A DNA stretch of 46,983 bases from Liolophura sinensis (lineage: Eukaryota; Mollusca; Polyplacophora; Chitonida; Chitonidae). Positions 11,961-24,700 of this stretch are shown one piece after another (the stretch's first letter is position 1; each line of letters begins with the position of its first letter). A program made the position numbers and the translations under genes. Below the pieces are notes generated by a model. That model did not search any database. It was not told where the DNA came from and worked only from the letters and a program-made list of their open reading frames with translations. Where the stretch lies: NCBI RefSeq assembly GCF_032854445.1, contig NC_088300.1, forward strand, positions 81,832,101 through 81,879,083, read 5' to 3'.

Positions 11961-12260
11961 TGAGAATTCCGTACCATAAGGTGAGAATTCCGCAATCAAA
12001 CACGATGCATGAATAAAAGTGCATAGCGCGGTGGTAATGGTTATAAGTATGCTAATCACCGTCCGGGCAAAGTAATAAAATCTGTCAAATAAAATATATA
12101 TAGGCGAAACATAAAACGTACATTTACTTCCAACTTATACAAAGGTTTTGGAATGTATAGAGGGTTGGAGCGATTGTCTCAGAACACCAAAACTCCGCTA
12201 TTCTCTTCATGATGTGGTGGTCAACTAATGACCCGGTCACCCGTGAATAAACTTCCACAA
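11961..12260. other. Region downstream of the ADAR stop
   Basis: No gene seen. The ADAR 3' UTR (minus strand) would start at 12508 and run through 12508-12261 towards here. I could not pick a convincing minus-strand AATAAA signal. Confidence 0.4.
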
Positions 12261-12452
12261 GCCAGCTTATAACCAGCTTACAACCAACTTATAACCAGCT
12301 TACAACCAGCTTATAACCAGCTTACAACCAGCTTATAACCAGCTTACAACTAGCTTATAACCAGCTTACAACCAACTTATAACCAGCTTACAACCAGCTT
12401 ACAACCAGCTTACAACCAACTTATAACCAGCTTACAACCAACTTATAACCAG
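12261..12452. repeat. Tandem array, unit 11/22 bp
   Basis: Alternating 11-bp half-units TTATAACCAGC and TTACAACCAGC, about 17 in all. It lies 60 bp downstream of the ADAR stop codon, so it probably falls in the 3' UTR. Confidence 0.9.
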
Positions 12453-12508
12453 CCTAATATGAACTAGTCAACTCCCTAAGGCTCATGTTGTGGTATCCGT
12501 TCCTTGCC

Positions 12509-12743
12509 CTAGAGAGCGAACGAATCGATTTCATCAGGCAGATGAATCCAAGGCCCGTAACCCAGGTCAAACAAGCGGCGTATGAAGGTGTCTTTGGCGG
12601 CCTGATACTCCGTGGCCCGCAACTTACTGCCTAAGTAGTTATCTCCCTGTACAGTGCCAGGCCGTCGGCTTCTGCGGCTGATCTCCATGTAGTGACAGTA
12701 CAGAGCCAGTTTACACACTCGTGACATCGACTCTGGACCTTGT
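12509..12743 (-). CDS. ADAR: ADAR exon 15: C-terminus of the deaminase domain
   Basis: Residues 708-784 and the TAG stop (12509-12511). Contains [22 protein letters not shown] and the C-terminal [10 protein letters not shown], which match the end of ADAR1-type deaminase domains. Acceptor GTGTTTCAG directly before 12743. The intron enters in phase 2 and completes a Gly codon. Confidence 0.95.
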
Positions 12744-15700
12744 CTGAAACACAGACACCACAGTTAGGACTTGATTGGACACCAGCCATCAACAGGAATA
12801 CATATGTCACAAACCTTTCCACGATCACTCTACAAGGCTTCCCACAATCACCTCACAACATTTGCCACAATCATCCCACTATACTACCCACAATCACCGC
12901 ACAACCCTTTCCACAATAAGTCCACAACCCTTCCCACAATAAGTCCACATCCCTTCCCACAATCACCCCACAGCCCTTCCCACAATCACCCCACAACCCT
13001 TTCCACAATCACCCTACAACCCTTCCCACAATCACCCCACAACCCTTTCCACAATCACCGCACAACATTTCCCACAATCACCTCACAACACTTCTCACAA
13101 CACCCCTACAATACTTCTCACAATCACCCCACAACAACCCCACAAACCTTCCCACAACCATCCCACAACACTTCCCACAATCACCCCACAGCCCTTCCCA
13201 CAATCACCCCACAACTCTTCCCACAATCATTCCACAAAACTTCTCGCAATCACCCAACAGCACTTCCCACAATCACCCAACAACACTTCCCGTAACCATC
13301 CCACAACACTCCCACAACACTTCCCATAATCACCCCACAACACTTCCCACAACCATCCCAAAACACTTTTCACATCCATCCCACCACACTCCCACAATAA
13401 CCCCACAACACTTACCACAATCGCCATACAACACTTCTCATAACACTTCTCACAATCCCCCCACAACATTTCCCACAATTACCCCCACGACCCTCCCCGC
13501 ACTTATGCCCTTACCCTTCCTATAATGGCCCAACCACAGTTCCACAATCACCCCGCAACACTTCCCACAATCACCCAAAACCTTCCCACAATCACCCCAC
13601 AACCCTTCCCACAATTACCCCACAACCTTTCCCACAATCACCCTACAACCCTCCCACAATCACCCCACAACCCTTTCCACAATCACTCAACAATCCTTCC
13701 CACACTTACCCCACAACCCTTCCCACACTTAACCCACAACCTTTCCCACAATCACGCTACAACCCTTCCCCCAATCACCCCACAACGTTTCACACAATCA
13801 CCCTCACAACCTTTCCCACAATCATCCCACAACACTTCCCACACTTACCCCACAACCCTTCCCACACTTACCCCACAACCTAGCCCACGATCACCCCACA
13901 ACGCTTCCCACAACCACCTCACAACCCTTCCCACACTTACCTTACAACCCTTCCCACAATCACCCCTTTATCTTATGTAATCTCAGGTTTAATTATCTCT
14001 CAATCCCAGACTTACCCTACAGCCCCAGAACGTCGGTGAAGTTAGCTCCAACTTCCAAGGCTCCCGGTTCGACATTCAGCTGTGAACTTAGCTACTCCTT
14101 CAAGTTCGTGTTTCAATATTCAGCTGAATATCAACCTGGGAACTGGGAGCTAACTTCAAATATGTATTGTAATTTTCTGCTCTTAATATATAATATAGCA
14201 CCTAAGGGTACTAAAATGTGCTACATGTACATATATTAAGAGCTGTACAGACCCAGCCCCCGGTCCCCGTCGTATCTTGGAACTATTGATACCGTCATGT
14301 GCAGCATATCTTAAAGTGTAAATGTACTAATAAATGTACTACCTCTAGATGCAATAGTACAGCTGTACAGACCCAGCTCCCGGCCCCATGTGCATCTGTA
14401 TATGCTCCCTCTAGCGTCGCAACTGGTACCACCAGGTGCAACATGTGTTAAAGTGTACGTGTACCACTTTTGAAACCCTTAGGTGCAATATTAAGAGCAG
14501 AATATTAAAATAAATCTTTGAAGTTAACTCCCAATTCCCAGTTTAATATTCAGCTGTGAATATCGAACCGGGAACCGGAAAATGGGAGCTAAGTTCACTG
14601 ACATAGTCTCAGGCTCACTCCAGACTTACCCGACAACCCTTTCCCCAGACATGCCGTCCACTACTTCTACAGTCGTGTCACCCTCACACCAGTTGATGCT
14701 GTACTGACGAGAGTTCGGTAGGTCATACACATCCGACGAGCTGTCTGTAACGCTTCCCACTATTGGATGATTTATCCTGAATAAATTAGGAAGGTACTTT
14801 CCTAACGGTTCGGTATCCTCGGTTCCCAGCCTCTTTGAGACAGCTCGAGGTAAATGTCGAAGTTGTTGCCCTCTAAAACTTCCTGGCGATGAAGAAGAAA
14901 ACATACCAATCAGTCATCATTAACTCTGACATGGTATATATTTGGCCTTTTATGTAATGAAGAACTTTCATGTATTGTACGCTGACCGAATGTATTGGGA
15001 GGTGGTAATTCACTATGGGCTCAGACTGGGCAATGTAAGTTCACTTCACTTCTAGGCTAAGTCATTACATACCGACGGTAATGGAGGTCAGGTAGATAGG
15101 GTCTAGCAGCCGACTGAGCAGCGCCCCCTGGATGCCGAGCACATTCCAGCGACAAATCTTGTCTGAGCAGGTCATGACGCGAAGCCGCTTGTCCCCTGTC
15201 TGCAGCTGACAGAAGCTAGCTTCGTCCGGCTCGGATGTACATGGGATTGCGCCTTCCCCTGGAGAAAGGAGCAGGGACTAGTGACACTAACAGGCATTGT
15301 CGCCACAAGGAAGGCAAACATTTATGTACTAACAACTGTAGACGCAATGGTAGCATTGTGAGACATCGTGTTACCATTTCATGATAATGTGCAATATCAC
15401 AGCTGTATACCAAAATTTTTTATAAAGGTATAATTTGTGTAGAGTTTAAATTATAAAGTAATTGACTGATTGAGATGCAGGGCTGGAGACGTACCGTCTT
15501 CCATGATAGTGCGGAGGAGTCCCTGTCTTTTCATGGCTCTCATCTTTACGGGGTTGTTCCTGTGGGCAGTGACAGCTTATATCTATACAGCTATACATAC
15601 AGATAACACACACCTGTACACCGAGTCCTTAACAACCAGGTTGTTCCTGTGGGCAGTGATAGCCTATACCTACACAGCTATAGACAGACAACACACGCCT

Positions 15701-18700
15701 GTACACCGAGTCCTTAACAACCAGGTTGTTCCTGTGGGCAGTGATAGCCTATACCTACACAGCTATACAGACAGATAACACACACCTGTACACCGAGTCC
15801 TTAACAACCAGGTTGTTCCTGTGGGCAGTGATAGCCTATACCTACACAGCTATACATACAGATAACACACACCTGTACACCGAGTCCTTAACAACCGGGT
15901 TGTTCCTGTGGGCAGTGATAGCCTATACCTACACAGCTATACATACAGATAACACACACCTGTACACCGAGTCCTTAACGACCAGGTTGTTCCTGTGGGC
16001 AGTGATAGCCTATACCTATACAGCTATACAGACAGATAACACACACCTGTACACCGAGTCCTTAACGACAAGCTTTTTTTCTGTGGATAGAGACAGCCTA
16101 TATCTGTACAGCTATACAGGCACAAACCTGCACATCGAGCCCTTAACGGCCTGGTTGTTCCTTTGGACAGGGACAGCCTATATCTGTACAGTTATACAGA
16201 CACCAGCACATCGAGTCCTTAAGAAATGGGTTGTTCCTGGAGACAGTGATAGCCTATATCTATACAATTATGGGACAGTGTCATGTACATACTTTGCTTT
16301 GGGGAGAGTGAGAGGCTATGTCTACACAGCTATACCGCCAGGTAGCTGACCGTTTTAGTGGTGTACAGGTACCAACATTGAATTATCATACAGTGTACTT
16401 CTTGAAAGTGAACTACACTGAAGGAGGAGCGGTTGAAGAGGTAACCAACATTGTAACGTATTACACTTAATATACACAAAATATTACACTTTATATACTT
16501 ATTGTAACGTATTACCCTTTATATACATATTGTAATGTATTACACTCTATATACACATTGTAACGTATTACACTTTACATACACATTGTAACGTAAACGT
16601 TATTTCGTATATAAATATAACATTAGCCGCTGAGATCAGGAACAGAATAGTCAGGCCCTATTGTCACCTCACTCTCTCACATTAAAAACGTCTCACTCAA
16701 GGTATGCGAATACACAGGCTGATTAAGAAGGTAACTCACGATATGTCTATGAATGCGGAGGCGTCTCCGCATGGCGGACGTGAGATGTAAAGGTGGACAG
16801 ACACTTCGGGTTTCAACTTCAGCTTCCCACTCTGGCTCTTTTCAAACATATCCGTGTGGCCTCCCCTCAGCTGGCTGTACAGGTAGCTGGGGATGGGGAA
16901 AATGGGAGCTATGAACGGTATGATCACTTTATTTGAACAACTCGTATACCACAGATGTGTTACATAAAAGGGTAACTCACACAGTGCCATTTACCCGCTT
17001 TATAACATGTATGGTTACGATTATTCACGTAATGTCTGATATATTCTGACTTTTTATTTAGTTCTAACTTCGTTATGGATAGGTGAAACAGGCAACAGAC
17101 CGGAGAAAATCACCGCCCTTTCTAAGGTTCCTGACAAACCTCTGACTTAAAGCCGCTGCTGACACAGTGAGACCCGGATTCAATCATGCAATCATGCAAT
17201 CCAAGGGCCGTTCGGACCAAAGGGTACCGCTTGTTGGCTTTATAATGCACGTGCTTACCGTGAAGCACCTTTAGCGCATTAGATGGCCTGAAATCCAATA
17301 ACATTTGGATGATGTGAGCTGTATGACACAGCAAGTATGTCGTACTTTCACTGGGATACGGTTGAGAGATGTAGGACACCCATCATGACTTCCTTACTGC
17401 TAGGAATGCGCGATTTCCGCCCAACTTCCCTGGGACAGTTGAGACTTGACTGATGTCTTCAGAAGGGATATTGCTATGACTGGAACACAGCCGATGTGGC
17501 ATAAGTCATTCGTTCGTTCTTGAACAGAGACAGTCCTGCATGAGCTTACCGTAAGAACCCTCTCCTGGCTATCACTTCCGCGTGAGAATGATGAACCTTT
17601 TTACCGTCGCTGGTCAAATGTTTACCAAGAATGCATCGGTTTCCTAGGTGGAGAGTGGAAAAAGAGTTGCGTCAAAAAGTGGCCAAGACTACGTCAAGGC
17701 TCATTCACTAGATGTAGAGCTCTATGTTGCAAATATTGGGGACACTGGCGTAATGGTTCTGTACTAGACAGTGTGAAATGACAAGCGGTAAGGTGCAATG
17801 AAAATGGCTGGGGTGACGATAAAGAGGGTATGGGCAGGGTGAAGGGGATGGACGGGTTGGACAAAATGGGCGGGGTGGATGGGATGTACCTGTGCCAAGG
17901 CTGACCACTGTGCCCGGGTGCTTCCTGCCCCTCTTCAGGATGATAGTAGCAAGAACCTTCTCTTTCACGAACTTATCTCGCTGAGCGTCTTGGATAATCT
18001 CCAGGATCCGGTGGCTCAGTGCCGCCACATAGTCTTCCCAGGACGCCGACTCGTTCAGGGTCTTCTTCAGGTCACCCACCTGTGTAGGTTGGAGAGAGAG
18101 AGACACACAGATGACTGCTGGATGAGTGTTGATTAACTGAGGATGGACTGACTGAATGATTGATTCGTCAGGTACACTGATTTCTTTGGGGAAGAATGAC
18201 CTTACCGCAATGGTATTGGCCTCAACCAATCGTTGTTGAGCTTCACTGAGGATGGTTGCCAGGGCGATACGCGCTGCCTCTTTCTTGGCTGTTTGTTTCT
18301 GATTGGATACTTGGGTGGGAAAGACTCGGCCGTCTACGCTACAGGCCATGGCGAACCTGAAATGTCAAGGTCGTTACTTCAGGTACACTTTTAACGGTCG
18401 TTAGTTATACTTATTATAGTTATACTTATTAAAAGATATAAAATATCACGGCAGGTAAATTTGTGATTGGGCCATGCGTTCTGTGGTGTCTTGTCAGAGC
18501 TGGTGATAACCTCATGTATCTTTGGGATATCTCTGGCGAGTTTTTGACTGGGCCATGACCCTGTGGCTTAAGCTGAGTGTATTAGTGATAGGACCCTTGA
18601 TCGGGGCCATGACCTTGTGGCTTAAGCTGAGTGTATTAGTGATAGGACCCTTGATCGGGGCCATGACCTTGTGGCTTAAGCCGAGTGTATTAGTGTATTA

Positions 18701-21700
18701 GTGATCGTGGATATCTTACGTGGGTTGGTGACTAGGCCCTGTAGCCGGGTGCTCCAGGTAGTTGACAGTAAAACGTCGAGGCACGCAGTATTCCTGCAGG
18801 GCGCAGATCGGGTCCTTATCAGAGAAGTCCTCCAGCACACTGAGTAACATCGGGGAGAGCGACTCGAGACCCTGCTCTCCGCTCATGTGGCCATTTCTCT
18901 GTCAACACAGAAAGGACTGGTTACAGTAACATCGGGGAGAGCAACACGGGGCCCTGCTCTCCGCTCCTGTGGCCATTTCTCTGTCAACACAGAAAGGACT
19001 GGTTACAGTAACATCAGGGAGAGCAACTCGGGGCCCTGCTCTCCGCTCCTGTGGCCATTTCTCTGTCAACACAGAAAGGACTGGTAACAGTAACATTGGG
19101 GAGAGCAACTCGGGGCCCTGCTCTCCGCTCCTGTGGCCATTTCTCTGTCAACACAGAAAGGACTGGTTACAGTAACATCAGGGAGAGCGACTCGGGGCTC
19201 TGATCTCAGCTCATGTGACCATTTCTCTGTCAATACAGAAAGGACTGGTTACAGTAATATTGGGGAGAGCGCCTCGCAGCTCTGCTCTCCGCTCCTGAGG
19301 CCATTTGTGAACACAACAAGGAATGGTTAAAGTAACATAGGGGACACCAACTCTGGGCACTGGTCACCGCTCTGGCCATTTCTCTATAACAACAGGAATG
19401 ACTGGTTACAGTAACATTGGGTATAGCAACTAGGGGCTCTCCTCAGTATTCCTGTCGCCATTTCTCTGTGAACACAGGATCGGTTACAGTAACATTGGAG
19501 AGAGCAGTTCTGGGCTCTGATCACTGTTCCCGCGGCTATTTCTAGGAAGGGTCGGTTAGAGTAACATTGCAGAGAGGGGTTAGGTGCTCTTTTCACTGCT
19601 GTGGTGGCTATTTCTCTATGAACACAGGAAAGATTGGTTACAGTAACGCTAGGAATAGCTGCTCTGGGCTCTGCTCTGGCCATTTCTTTATGATCACATG
19701 AAGAACTGGCGACAATAACATTGTGGACAATGGCTATGGACTGTGCTGACTGCTCCTGTCGCCATGTCTCTGTGAACACAGAAAATACTGGTTACCGTTC
19801 AGGCCACTTGTCTGTGAACACAGAAAAAAATAACATTAACAGAGAAGTGCTCACCTCTGAGGAAGGGCTTGAACGGAGTAGTTTCGCCAGGAAGGCTCTG
19901 TTAGTCAACAGCCCCATAGCCCTGTAAGCCGCGTCTCTCTTCGCCTCCTTAATGGACACCCCCATCCCCTTGGGCAACACATGTCCATTGAGTACGACAG
20001 CCGTTGTGTATCTGGAATTGTGATACAGCAGTTTATTCTTATGAACGTGAATTCCAGATGGATCACTGGTTAAATGATTGACTAAATAAAATTTTTATCG
20101 ATTTCATTCTCTTTGTATGCATTTTGAATTTTTTATATGTATGCTATGACAATTATTTTCATAATGTTTTGACCTCACTTGTTTTTCCATGAAAAGTAAC
20201 ACTCAAACAACCTGTAGAAAAACATATTTTGGTAGAAGCTTGAGACCAAACAGAAAAGCGACGGTAGATCCAGACTCAATCCTGGCTCGGGTCACAACTA
20301 AAACCTTAAAAGAGGAAGTTCTAGCTTCCTCGCTTGGCGTTCAGCATTAAGGGGATAGTACAACGACTGGTTGACCCGTATCAGTATAATGACTAGAGTG
20401 GGGTGGCTTACTTGTCTTCGGTAAATCGTCTAAATGAAGCAGCGCTAGATACAAGAGCGGTGGAAATCCGTCCTGCAACAAGGAGGCACATTACATGCAC
20501 TCTGAGGAATCCTTTGTCGCCATATGACTGAAAAATTGTTAAGTACGACGTTAAACTCCAAGTACTCACTCACTCAATCACTCACTCACTCACTTCAAAG
20601 AGAAAAATCGGACAAAGGCTACATATTGCAGTGGACTAAAGCTTTGTCTCGTAACAAGTATAGAGGTATACTCCTCATAAACCTGTAAATACACATTAGA
20701 TCAAGTCAGCTGCGAATACCTGCGTATGTGGTCAGGGCCCTCAACTTCCGGTGGAAGGAAAGTGACCTGGAAGTTACGTGCCTGCGCAAACTCCATCAGG
20801 GCGCTGGTCGGATGCTTGCCATCGAATGAGCAGTTAGATTTGATCGAATCGGAATCTTCATGGGAACTTTCGCTAACGGGCTACAAACCAAGGCAGAAAT
20901 AAAACTTAACACATCGATTATGGCCGTCCCGATTTTTCCCGTTTTAACAAATACTGAAATCACATCGTTTAACTTTCGACTATATTACACACAACATAAC
21001 GCAAAAAATGGCCATTAAAATGTGAGTCACCAATAACTACATTCCCATGCACCTGTATAAGACGAGAAACTGTGCACTCACCGATCTGTGTCCGTGTTCG
21101 AGCTCGATGGCTTCCAGAGCTAACTGAGCGGCCTCCTTCTTCGCTTGTTTCTTTGTCCCCGCACATCCTGGTGAATAACATTTCCCACTCACCACTGCTG
21201 AGGTACAGAATCTGCCAAAATGAGCAGATGATTGTCAGTAGTTGTTTGTAACGAACAACAGAATTCATTTAGGCCTGGCCCAGTCAGTAGTTGTTTGTAA
21301 CGAACAATAGAATTCATTTAGACCTGGCCCAGTCAATAGTTGTTTGTAACGAACAATGGAATTCATTTAGACCTGGCCCAGTCAGTAGTTGTTTGTAATC
21401 AACAACAGAATTCATTTAGACCTGGCCCAGTCAGTAGTTGTTTGTAATCAACAACAGAATTCATTCAGACCTGGCCCTGTCAATAGTTGTTTGTAACGAA
21501 CAATGGAATTCATTTAGACCTGGCCCAGTTAGTAGTTGTTTGTAACGAAAAACAGAATTCATTTAGACTGGCCCAGCCAGTAGTTGTTTGCAATGAACAA
21601 CAGAATTCATTTAGGCCTGGCATAGTCAGTAGTTGTTTGTAATGAACAACAGAATTCATTTATATCTGGCCCAGTTAGTAGTTGTTTGTAATGAACAACA

Positions 21701-24700
21701 GAATTCATTTAGACCAGGCCCAGTCAGTAGTTGTTTGTAATGAACAACATAATTCATTTAAACCAGTCAATCATTGTTTGTAATGAACAACAGAATTCAT
21801 TTAGGCCTGTTCACATTCGTGTAGCTTCATGTTTTAACTTTTCGAAAAAGTTTTTGTTCGAATAACCCACTCCCTCCTTACAACATTTCACATGTCTCAG
21901 GCACATCCATTAACAAACAAGATTTCGGAAACTCAAGCTACGCCCATCACGATCAATTCTCAGTAGGCGTATGGACAAATTGCAGGTAAATGGTAAGCAC
22001 CTCAAATGGATCTTTAGATACTGTTTACGACATGGAAAATCAATCATCTAAAAAAAGGGGAATAACTCTTTAACGTATTAGCCGTCGACACCAATTCTAT
22101 ATAGGCTTCAGGCACCTCAAGTTTAAAAGCTTTAAGTAAAGCGATTCTGTAGATACAATGTTGGCTCCCAAAAGAGACGGACAGACGGACGTTCGACAGA
22201 CATTCGAGTACCAGCCGTCAACCAAGATGCACATGTACGTTCCAGGTCAATAATAAGTCCAATTCTCAAAACGACGCTTAGCACAAACAAAAGAAGAACT
22301 AAAAAACTATATAAAGTACGAAAATAGGACTGAATCACGCCAAGAGAGGCAATCAACAGTTTTCAATGATGTTGGAAGACGCAAGGAATATTCTAGGCGA
22401 ATAAGTGAAATCAGTGCTCCAATCGTGTACCATAGCAAAATATAAGTTGTCAATAATAAAATGTGTATCTTAGTTGCGCTTTGATTGCAACTGTTCATAT
22501 AGCCAACGCGACAATCTAATTCAACACAATGAATACGTATCCCATAGCAACGGGTTTAAAAGAAATAGACACAAGTAAGAAGCAGAGTGCCAGAGATTCT
22601 GGACGCCCTGTCCATTTTTACTTGCAGAGAATTATACTTCTTGTAAAATTTAAGAACTGTTAGAGGGAAGGCGTTTGATGGAATAACCTTGAGACACTAG
22701 TTTTTGCGGCAATAAGCTGTGACGTTGATTGAAATCTGCCATATACAGACAGTGTATTACTGTCCAAAAAGGGTGAATTTACAATGTTAAAATTGAATCT
22801 ATCCGTCTTGTTGTCCAGTCTGCGAGAGAGAAAAACGTTCTGGCCTTTGCACAAATGGGAGGCGTATAAAAACTCTACGAGAAAATGGATAATGGCGGCG
22901 GTTTGGTATGAGCAATCGGCCTAATAAGCCTTATGAATGTAACACAATGTTGTATATTACTTGAATGTGAAGTATCTACTTTGTTGGCTTACACTGGTCT
23001 GTGGTCGGGTCCATCACGCACAACAGGGGTGAAGAGGACAGTGGCTTTGACGACGTGGGCATATTCCATCAACTCACTGACGGGGTCCTTACTTCCACCC
23101 TCATCCGAATCGTAACCATTTTCAGAGATGCCGTTATCCAAGTTTCCACTGGTCGGCTGAAATACACACCATTTAATATAATCACGTGTAGTGTGTGATA
23201 TATCTTATATAAAAACACGGGAGAGAAAAGATTAAAGCTTAGTGTGACAAAACAATACGGCCAAAAGACTCAATTAAACAATGTAGAGACTGGGAATCGT
23301 GACAAGTTATACCTTGGTACAGCACAATATCACTTAGTATGGAGTTTTGTACACAGAACTACTGGGGCGAAGTTCGGCTAAGGGGCGGACGAATGCAAAG
23401 AAAGACGTATAAAAGACAGATTATTGGGCCGGCCAATGGGGGAAAAAACATTTGTACCACAAAAGATGGACAATCAGGGGGATAGATGAAAAGAAAGACG
23501 TGCACAAGACAGATTAATGGAGAGGCAGATGGACAATCAGAGGGATAGATGAAAAGAAAGACGTGCACAAGACAGATTAATGGAGAGGCAGATGGACAAT
23601 CAGAGGGATAGATGAAAAGAAAGACGTGCACAAGACAGATTAATGGAGAGGCAGATGGACAATCAGGGGGATAGATGAAAAGAAAGACGTGCACAAGACA
23701 GATTAATGGAGAGGCAGATGGACAATCAGAGGGATAGATGAAAAGAAAGACGTGCACAAGACAGATTAATGGAGAGGCAGATGGACAATCAGAGGGATAG
23801 ATGAAAAGAAAGACGTGCACAAGACAGATTAATGGAGAGGCAGATGGACAATCAGAGGGATAGATGAAAAGAAAGACGTGCACAAGACAGATTAATGGAG
23901 AGGCAGATGGACAATCAGAGGGATAGATGAAAAGAAAGACGTGCACAAGACAGATTAATGGAGAGGCAGATGGACAATCAGAGGGATAGATGAAAATCTC
24001 GATGTCATATCAGACGTTTCGTATACCAATCGTTAACTGTGTCACATATCAGTAACAGCAACACCAATTTCCAAAACAACGTTCAATATAAACCACAAAA
24101 AAAAAACAAGAAATTATATAAAGAAAGAAGCCAGCCCTTCGATATGTAGCTATCCAAGCAATTATACTTAACTCTCTTGTCATAAAGTCGACGTGACGTG
24201 AAACTTCTGTCGTCTCTGTACACATACGGATAAGTTCACGCAAGATGTACCATCTAGACACATGTAGTTGCCTTCAAGTCCAATGAAAATGGACATTTCT
24301 GTCACAGCAGTTGCTATATGTAGGGGTTGCCGAAAGCTGGCAAAACATCACTATACCTATATCATCTTTGGTATTATTCATAACCATTACTGTAAATAGT
24401 CGTGTTTATACAAGAACAGATACTGGGGCCTCCGTGGCTCATTCGGTTAGCGCGATGGCGCAGCGTAATGACCTCTCACCAATGCGGTTGCTGTGAGTTC
24501 AAGTCCAGCTCAGGCTGGTTTCCTCTGTGCTGGTACGTGGGAAGGTCTATCAGCAACCTGCGGTTTCCCCCGGGCTCTGCACGGTTTTTCTCCCACCATA
24601 ATGCTGGCCGTATAAGAGAAATATTTTTGATTACGGCGCACAACACCAATCAAATAAATAAATAAATCAAGAACAGACACAGGTCTTCTAAAGAGGAGCA

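Noticed and set aside
12771-13980. Plus-strand Pro/His/Thr-rich frames of 174 and 151 codons
   Set aside because: They are the antisense reading of the 24-bp intronic array that ends beside ADAR exon 15.
17122-17379. Minus frame containing LHDC as a candidate ADAR catalytic exon
   Set aside because: It lacks the HAE motif and suitable splice phases. The true HAE exon was found at 17550-17643 with matching phases on both sides.
18843-19840. CRISPR-like array (regular 82-bp spacing)
   Set aside because: The units are contiguous with no unique spacers, and the sequence is eukaryotic intron carrying copies of an exon border.
23359-23946. 195-codon minus frame over the 63-bp array (hydrophobic 21-residue repeat)
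   Set aside because: It lies in an ADAR intron, is a pure product of the array, and has no family similarity.
24440-24520. tRNA gene
   Set aside because: The A- and B-box-like sequences belong to the head of the SINE at 24424-24667. No cloverleaf with paired acceptor stem was found.
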